Source: Xanthobacteraceae bacterium (lineage in GTDB: Bacteria > Pseudomonadota > Alphaproteobacteria > Rhizobiales > Xanthobacteraceae). Taken from it: a DNA stretch of 9,309 bases. The notes below the pieces were generated by a model. It saw only the letters and a program-made list of their open reading frames with translations. It was not told the DNA's origin and did no database searches. This document shows, in pieces, positions 6,521 to 9,309 of this stretch (positions are counted from its first letter, which is position 1; the number at the start of each line of letters is the position of its first letter). The translations under genes were made by a program, and so were the position numbers. The DNA lies in the NCBI GenBank assembly GCA_030043285.1, contig JASHXZ010000087.1, forward strand, positions 1-9,309, written 5' to 3'.

Positions 6521-7336
6521 TCACATGGCTTCGACCGGCCACTCGTCCTTGAAGACGTGGCCCTCGGTGTCCTGGGCTTCGGCGCGGAAGGTGCTCGCGC
6601 CGTTTGGCATATAGGAAAACCGGATGTTGGGATTTTCCGAGATCGATATGCCGCCGTCCATTTCCAGGACAAGCTGATCGCCCTGCCAGACGCGCAGTTC
6701 CCGGACGATGAACAGGGGAATGTAGAGCAGCGAAACCTGGTCGCGTTGCAGACCGGAATTGTTGGCATGGCGAATCATGATCTGGGCCTCGCGCCGTGTA
6801 GTAGCGGAGGCCGCAGTCGGCATGGCGAATTGCCGAAAACGCATCTGCCCCAGCGGCGTTTCGCCTTCCGCGCTGCTTGTCATCGGCGCCGAGCAGCCGC
6901 CGGAGGCTTTTATATAGGTCGCGATCACGTAGAGCTGGCCGTCGCTAAGCTCAGCCACGGCATGGACGTTGGTGTAGGAATTTACGCGCACGCGCGTCGA
7001 AATCATCGTCACGCCGGCGCCGACCTTGAAGGTGGCGGCGACCGGCGAAGGATTGTCGTCGATAACGAGCGTGATTGAGCGAAGCGTGCGCGCATCGCCC
7101 TTTGGCAGCGTCGTGCGCATGGTGACCGGAACCACCGCGGCGTCCTCGGCGCGCGCCGGCATCTCGAGTTCAAGGAGGCCGGCACCGTCCGCCAGCGGCC
7201 GTTTGCCAAAGGCCGCGGCAGCAATTTGCGGCCATGGATCATCGTCCGCATTTGCCGGCGCCATTTGCATGGGCCCCAATGCCGTCGCGGCCGCAAGCAT
7301 GCCCAGCCTTAGGCTCAGCAATCTCCTGTCAATCAT
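6521..7336 (-). CDS. quinoprotein dehydrogenase-associated SoxYZ-like carrier protein
   Basis: 271 aa from the ATG at 7336, chosen because GAGG lies at good spacing upstream and the protein then opens with a clean signal peptide (MIDRRLLSLRLGMLAAATAL, cut near ANA at residue 30). An ATG 15 codons earlier overlaps the upstream gene and is a fallback. The protein is a fusion. Residues about 35-150 are SoxY-like and end in SGGCSAP, with C148 as the single cysteine of the whole protein. Residues about 160-271 are SoxZ-like (PLFIVRELRVWQGD, NPNIRFSYMPNG). In sulfur-oxidising SoxYZ this cysteine carries the substrate covalently. Here no other sox genes are seen, and the family is known from quinoprotein dehydrogenase loci; its cargo is not established. 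It should act in the periplasm. It follows the hydrolase gene by 35 bp, probably in one operon. Confidence 0.88.
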   Translation of the reverse strand: MIDRRLLSLRLGMLAAATALGPMQMAPANADDDPWPQIAAAAFGKRPLADGAGLLELEMPARAEDAAVVPVTMRTTLPKGDARTLRSITLVIDDNPSPVAATFKVGAGVTMISTRVRVNSYTNVHAVAELSDGQLYVIATYIKASGGCSAPMTSSAEGETPLGQMRFRQFAMPTAASATTRREAQIMIRHANNSGLQRDQVSLLYIPLFIVRELRVWQGDQLVLEMDGGISISENPNIRFSYMPNGASTFRAEAQDTEGHVFKDEWPVEAM

Positions 7337-7371
7337 GGGTCTGCCTCGTGCTGTCGTCTGGCCGCGTCCGT

Positions 7372-8346
7372 TCATTGCCATTCCAACTCGGAGTACGCGG
7401 CAGTGGCATTGCGCGCATTATAGTCCTCAAATAGTTCCCAATGCGATTTTTCGGAAGTGCCGGCGATTTGCGCCGCTTTTGCGAGTGGAACCCCGCGCTT
7501 GATCAGGTCGCTGCAATCACTCTCCAGCCGCTGCAGATAGGACCTTTCATCGTTGAGCGCGCCGGGCCAGGGCGACGGCGCCGGGCCATGACCTGGAATG
7601 ACCCTTTGCGCCGGAATCTTCGCGAGGTCGTCGATGGTCTTGAGCCAGCCACGGATGCTGCCGTCGAGAACCGGGATATGGCGCACAAAGACCAGATCTC
7701 CGGCGAACAGCGTGCCGCTCGCCTTATCAAGTACCGTGAGATCGGTGTCGCTGTGCGAGGTGCGCCAAGCTTGCAACACGAGCGGTCGATGACCGAGGTC
7801 GAGCTTCATCTGATCGGCGACCGTCAACGTCGGCGGCACGATCTTCACATCGTCGAGAAGGCTGCCCATGCTCGGCCGAAAAGATTTGAGATAATACGGC
7901 CCGCGCTCGGCCAATGATCGCGGCAGATTATGATGGCCGACGAAGATGGTGGGCGGCCCGAAGGCCGCATTGCCGAACACATGATCGGGGTGGCCGTGGG
8001 TATTGACGACATACCGGATCGGCTTGTCGGTGATTTCGCGTATGGCCGCGAGCAGCCGGCGGCCCTCGCGCACGCTGCCGCCGGTATCGACGACGGCCAC
8101 GCCATCGCCGCCAATCACGAAGCCCAGATTGGCGATTGCACCTTCATTCGCCGCCGTCATCAGCGCGATTACGCCAGTGTGGACGTAGACGCCCGGTGCT
8201 ACTTGATCGACCGCCAGCGGCGTTAGTCGGTCCTGCGGATAGGTCAGCGTTACTGACCTGAACAGCAGGAAGCCGACCATGAAAATAAAAATCGCGATCG
8301 ATGTGGCGAAACGCCGTCGGGTCATTGTCATGCGTGACGATGTCAT
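7372..8346 (-). CDS. membrane-anchored metallo-beta-lactamase-fold hydrolase (quinoprotein relay/SoxH-like)
   Basis: 324 aa from the ATG at 8346; ATGs at 8331 and 8325 are equally plausible, and none has a strong ribosome binding site. The frame is open to 8457, but that extension does not look like protein of this family. Basic residues (MTRRRF) precede one hydrophobic helix (SIAIFIFMVGFLLF), which should anchor the enzyme with its domain in the periplasm. Zinc motifs of the fold are complete: THGHPDH (H117, H119, D121, H122), the second-shell SHSDTDL at about 197-203, FAGDLVF with D217, and IPGHG with H253. It resembles the zinc metallohydrolases paired with SoxYZ-like carriers beside PQQ dehydrogenases (SoxH-related). 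By analogy it may hydrolyse something held on the carrier cysteine; this is inference. A glyoxalase II-like thioesterase activity is an alternative. Divergent from xoxF. Confidence 0.87.
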   Translation of the reverse strand: MTSSRMTMTRRRFATSIAIFIFMVGFLLFRSVTLTYPQDRLTPLAVDQVAPGVYVHTGVIALMTAANEGAIANLGFVIGGDGVAVVDTGGSVREGRRLLAAIREITDKPIRYVVNTHGHPDHVFGNAAFGPPTIFVGHHNLPRSLAERGPYYLKSFRPSMGSLLDDVKIVPPTLTVADQMKLDLGHRPLVLQAWRTSHSDTDLTVLDKASGTLFAGDLVFVRHIPVLDGSIRGWLKTIDDLAKIPAQRVIPGHGPAPSPWPGALNDERSYLQRLESDCSDLIKRGVPLAKAAQIAGTSEKSHWELFEDYNARNATAAYSELEWQ

Positions 8347-8446
8347 GTGCAGCGATTCATTTGCCCACGAAACGCACAACCCTGCCCAACCTTTCCAGCG
8401 TACAAATTTCGCCCAAACAGTGGGACGCGGTCGCGGCGAATTGCTA

Positions 8447-8475
8447 TTGCGCTTCAACTGCTACAGGCATAGTAT
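8447..8475 (+). promoter_or_regulatory. candidate sigma70-like promoter for xoxF
   Basis: TTGCGC at 8447-8452 and TAGTAT at 8470-8475 are exactly 17 bases apart. Matches to consensus are modest (3/6 and 4/6). If used, it would leave a leader of about 215 bases before xoxF, containing the inverted repeats described separately. Alphaproteobacterial promoters are hard to call by eye, so confidence is low. Confidence 0.2.
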
Positions 8476-8551
8476 TGCACAAGTTTCCGGCTTCAAGGAC
8501 GCCAACTGTTCAGGGAAAGGTTGGCGTTACTTCGAAGGCTTACGCGGGCTC

Positions 8552-8569
8552 CGAGAAAAGAATTTCTCG
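8552..8569. promoter_or_regulatory. perfect 7-bp inverted repeat, candidate operator
   Basis: CGAGAAA at 8552-8558 and TTTCTCG at 8563-8569 are perfect inverted repeats around a 4-base centre (AGAA), about 130 bases upstream of the xoxF start. The 18-bp dyad has the size and symmetry of a binding site for a dimeric regulator. It could also form an RNA hairpin in a leader. No T-run follows. Confidence 0.4.
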
Positions 8570-8654
8570 AGCCGCGCTGATGCCGTGACACGCTGCCGGA
8601 GATGCTTCCCGAGGCACGGGTTTGCGCCGCGAGGCCAGGCTTGCTTTGGGCTTG

Positions 8655-8678
8655 TTCACGTCGGTGCGCCCCCGTGAA
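8655..8678 (+). other. inverted repeat in the xoxF leader
   Basis: TTCACG at 8655-8660 and CGTGAA at 8673-8678 pair across a 12-base spacer, ending eight bases before the xoxF ribosome binding site (GGGAGG at 8686-8691). It could be an operator half-site pair or a leader hairpin acting on translation. The stem is only 6 bp, so chance is possible. Confidence 0.28.
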
Positions 8679-8698
8679 AAACGCAGGGAGGACGCACG

Positions 8699-9309
8699 AT
8701 GCGTTGCATGTCTCTCACAGTAGGGACTTTGGTGGGCGCGGTTGCCGCACTCGTCGGCAGCTCGGTCTATGCCCAGAACGATCTCGCCAAGATGTCGCAG
8801 AACCCCAACGAATGGGTGATGCCGGCAAAGAATTACGCCAATACCCGCTACTCGACGCTTAAGCAGATCAACGCCGGCAATGTCGGCAAACTGCAGGTCG
8901 CATGGACGTTCTCCACCGGCGTGTTGCGTGGGCATGAAGGCGCCCCGTTGGTCGTGGGCGACGTCATGTACCTGTCGACGCCGTTTCCCAACATCGTGTA
9001 TGCGTTGGATTTGAATCACGACGCCAAGATCCTTTGGAAATACGAGCCGAAGCAGAATCCGGGCGTCATTCCGGTGATGTGCTGCGACACGGTCAATCGC
9101 GGCGTCGCTTATGCCGACAACAAAATCTTCCTGCATCAGGCCGACACCACGCTTGTCGCGCTTGACGCAAAAACCGGGAAGCCAATTTGGTCGGTGAAAG
9201 ATGGCGACCCCACCAAAGGCGAAAGCGGCACGTCAGCGCCGCTCGTCGTCAAGGATAAAGTCTTAGTTGGCGATTCGGGCGGTGAATTTGGAGTGCAATG
9301 CCATGTGAC
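8699..9309 (+). CDS. xoxF: XoxF-type PQQ-dependent methanol dehydrogenase, 5' part (truncated by window end)
   Basis: The first 203 codons of a roughly 600-residue gene; the frame is open to the window edge. The enzyme oxidises methanol in the periplasm using PQQ and a lanthanide, passing electrons to a c-type cytochrome. A signal peptide ([20 protein letters not shown], cut after VYA at 25) precedes the mature start. Family hallmarks are YANTRYSTL at 46-54, [13 protein letters not shown] at 69-81 (E80 contacts PQQ in homologs), [11 protein letters not shown] at 95-105, the adjacent cysteine pair in [10 protein letters not shown] (C128-C129) and [11 protein letters not shown] at 193-203, where E196 is a metal ligand in related enzymes. 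Wording throughout matches clade XoxF5 better than calcium-type MxaF. The extra aspartate diagnostic for lanthanides lies beyond the window. ATG 8699 has GGGAGG seven bases upstream. Confidence 0.95.
   Translation, partial: MRCMSLTVGTLVGAVAALVGSSVYAQNDLAKMSQNPNEWVMPAKNYANTRYSTLKQINAGNVGKLQVAWTFSTGVLRGHEGAPLVVGDVMYLSTPFPNIVYALDLNHDAKILWKYEPKQNPGVIPVMCCDTVNRGVAYADNKIFLHQADTTLVALDAKTGKPIWSVKDGDPTKGESGTSAPLVVKDKVLVGDSGGEFGVQCHV

Larger units (their letters stand above)
8347..8698. promoter_or_regulatory. divergent intergenic region between the hydrolase gene and xoxF
   Basis: About 350 bp without a convincing gene, separating two divergent start codons, so it should hold the promoters of xoxF and of the hydrolase-SoxYZ pair. 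It contains an 8-bp palindrome CTTCGAAG at 8530-8537, a 7-bp inverted repeat at 8552-8569, a 6-bp inverted repeat at 8655-8678 and the xoxF ribosome binding site. Lanthanide-dependent control of xoxF genes is known in methylotrophs, but no switch protein is encoded in this window. Short open frames crossing the region have no family features. Confidence 0.6.

Noticed and set aside
6410..7078. 222-residue plus-strand open frame opposite the SoxYZ-like gene
   Set aside because: It is the antisense shadow of a recognised protein, with no ribosome binding site or motif noticed.
7337..7381. Alternative upstream start of the SoxYZ-like gene, giving a 10-bp overlap with the hydrolase gene
   Set aside because: It would lengthen the signal peptide n-region unusually; ATG 7336 has a better ribosome binding site. 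It is not excluded.
8347..8457. 37-codon N-terminal extension of the metallohydrolase, and a short plus-strand frame in the same region
   Set aside because: The extension would precede a normal signal-anchor start and has no family features; the plus-strand frame has no motif. The region is better read as promoter and leader.
8540..9136. 198-residue minus-strand open frame over the xoxF start
   Set aside because: It lies antisense to unmistakable XoxF sequence and its translation shows no recognisable domain.

Overview
The window looks like part of a one-carbon gene region from a GC-rich, methylotrophic Alphaproteobacterium, probably Hyphomicrobiales (Methylobacterium, Methylocystis, Beijerinckia or Hyphomicrobium-like). 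This rests on a complete bacterial fhcBADC set (formyltransferase/hydrolase complex of the tetrahydromethanopterin, H4MPT, pathway) about 3.8 kb from the start of a XoxF-type PQQ methanol dehydrogenase gene. The genus cannot be fixed from this sequence alone.

Layout. Positions 39-4907 (+) form one compact cluster: a pterin-4a-carbinolamine dehydratase-like gene, then fhcB, fhcA, fhcD and fhcC, with short overlaps between the four fhc genes. A small four-cysteine protein gene (4977-5213) and folP (dihydropteroate synthase, 5185-6024) follow on the same strand and overlap each other. A small exported cysteine protein gene (6139-6498) ends the rightward block. It converges on a leftward pair: a SoxYZ-like carrier gene (6521-7336) and a membrane-anchored metallo-beta-lactamase-fold hydrolase gene (7372-8346). 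A roughly 350-bp intergenic region with inverted repeats separates that pair from xoxF (8699 to the window end, +, truncated by the edge).

How the genes fit. XoxF oxidises methanol in the periplasm. The SoxYZ-like and SoxH-like proteins belong to families found next to quinoprotein dehydrogenases, and their biochemical job is poorly known. In the cytoplasm, formaldehyde carried on H4MPT is oxidised to formyl-H4MPT, and FhcABCD moves the formyl group to methanofuran and releases formate. The middle steps (fae, mtdB, mch) are not in this window. The PCD-like protein and FolP are pterin enzymes flanking the fhc block. Least explained are the thiol relay beside xoxF, the two small cysteine-rich proteins, and the inverted repeats in the xoxF leader. 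I saw no tRNA, rRNA, CRISPR array, insertion sequence or phage gene.
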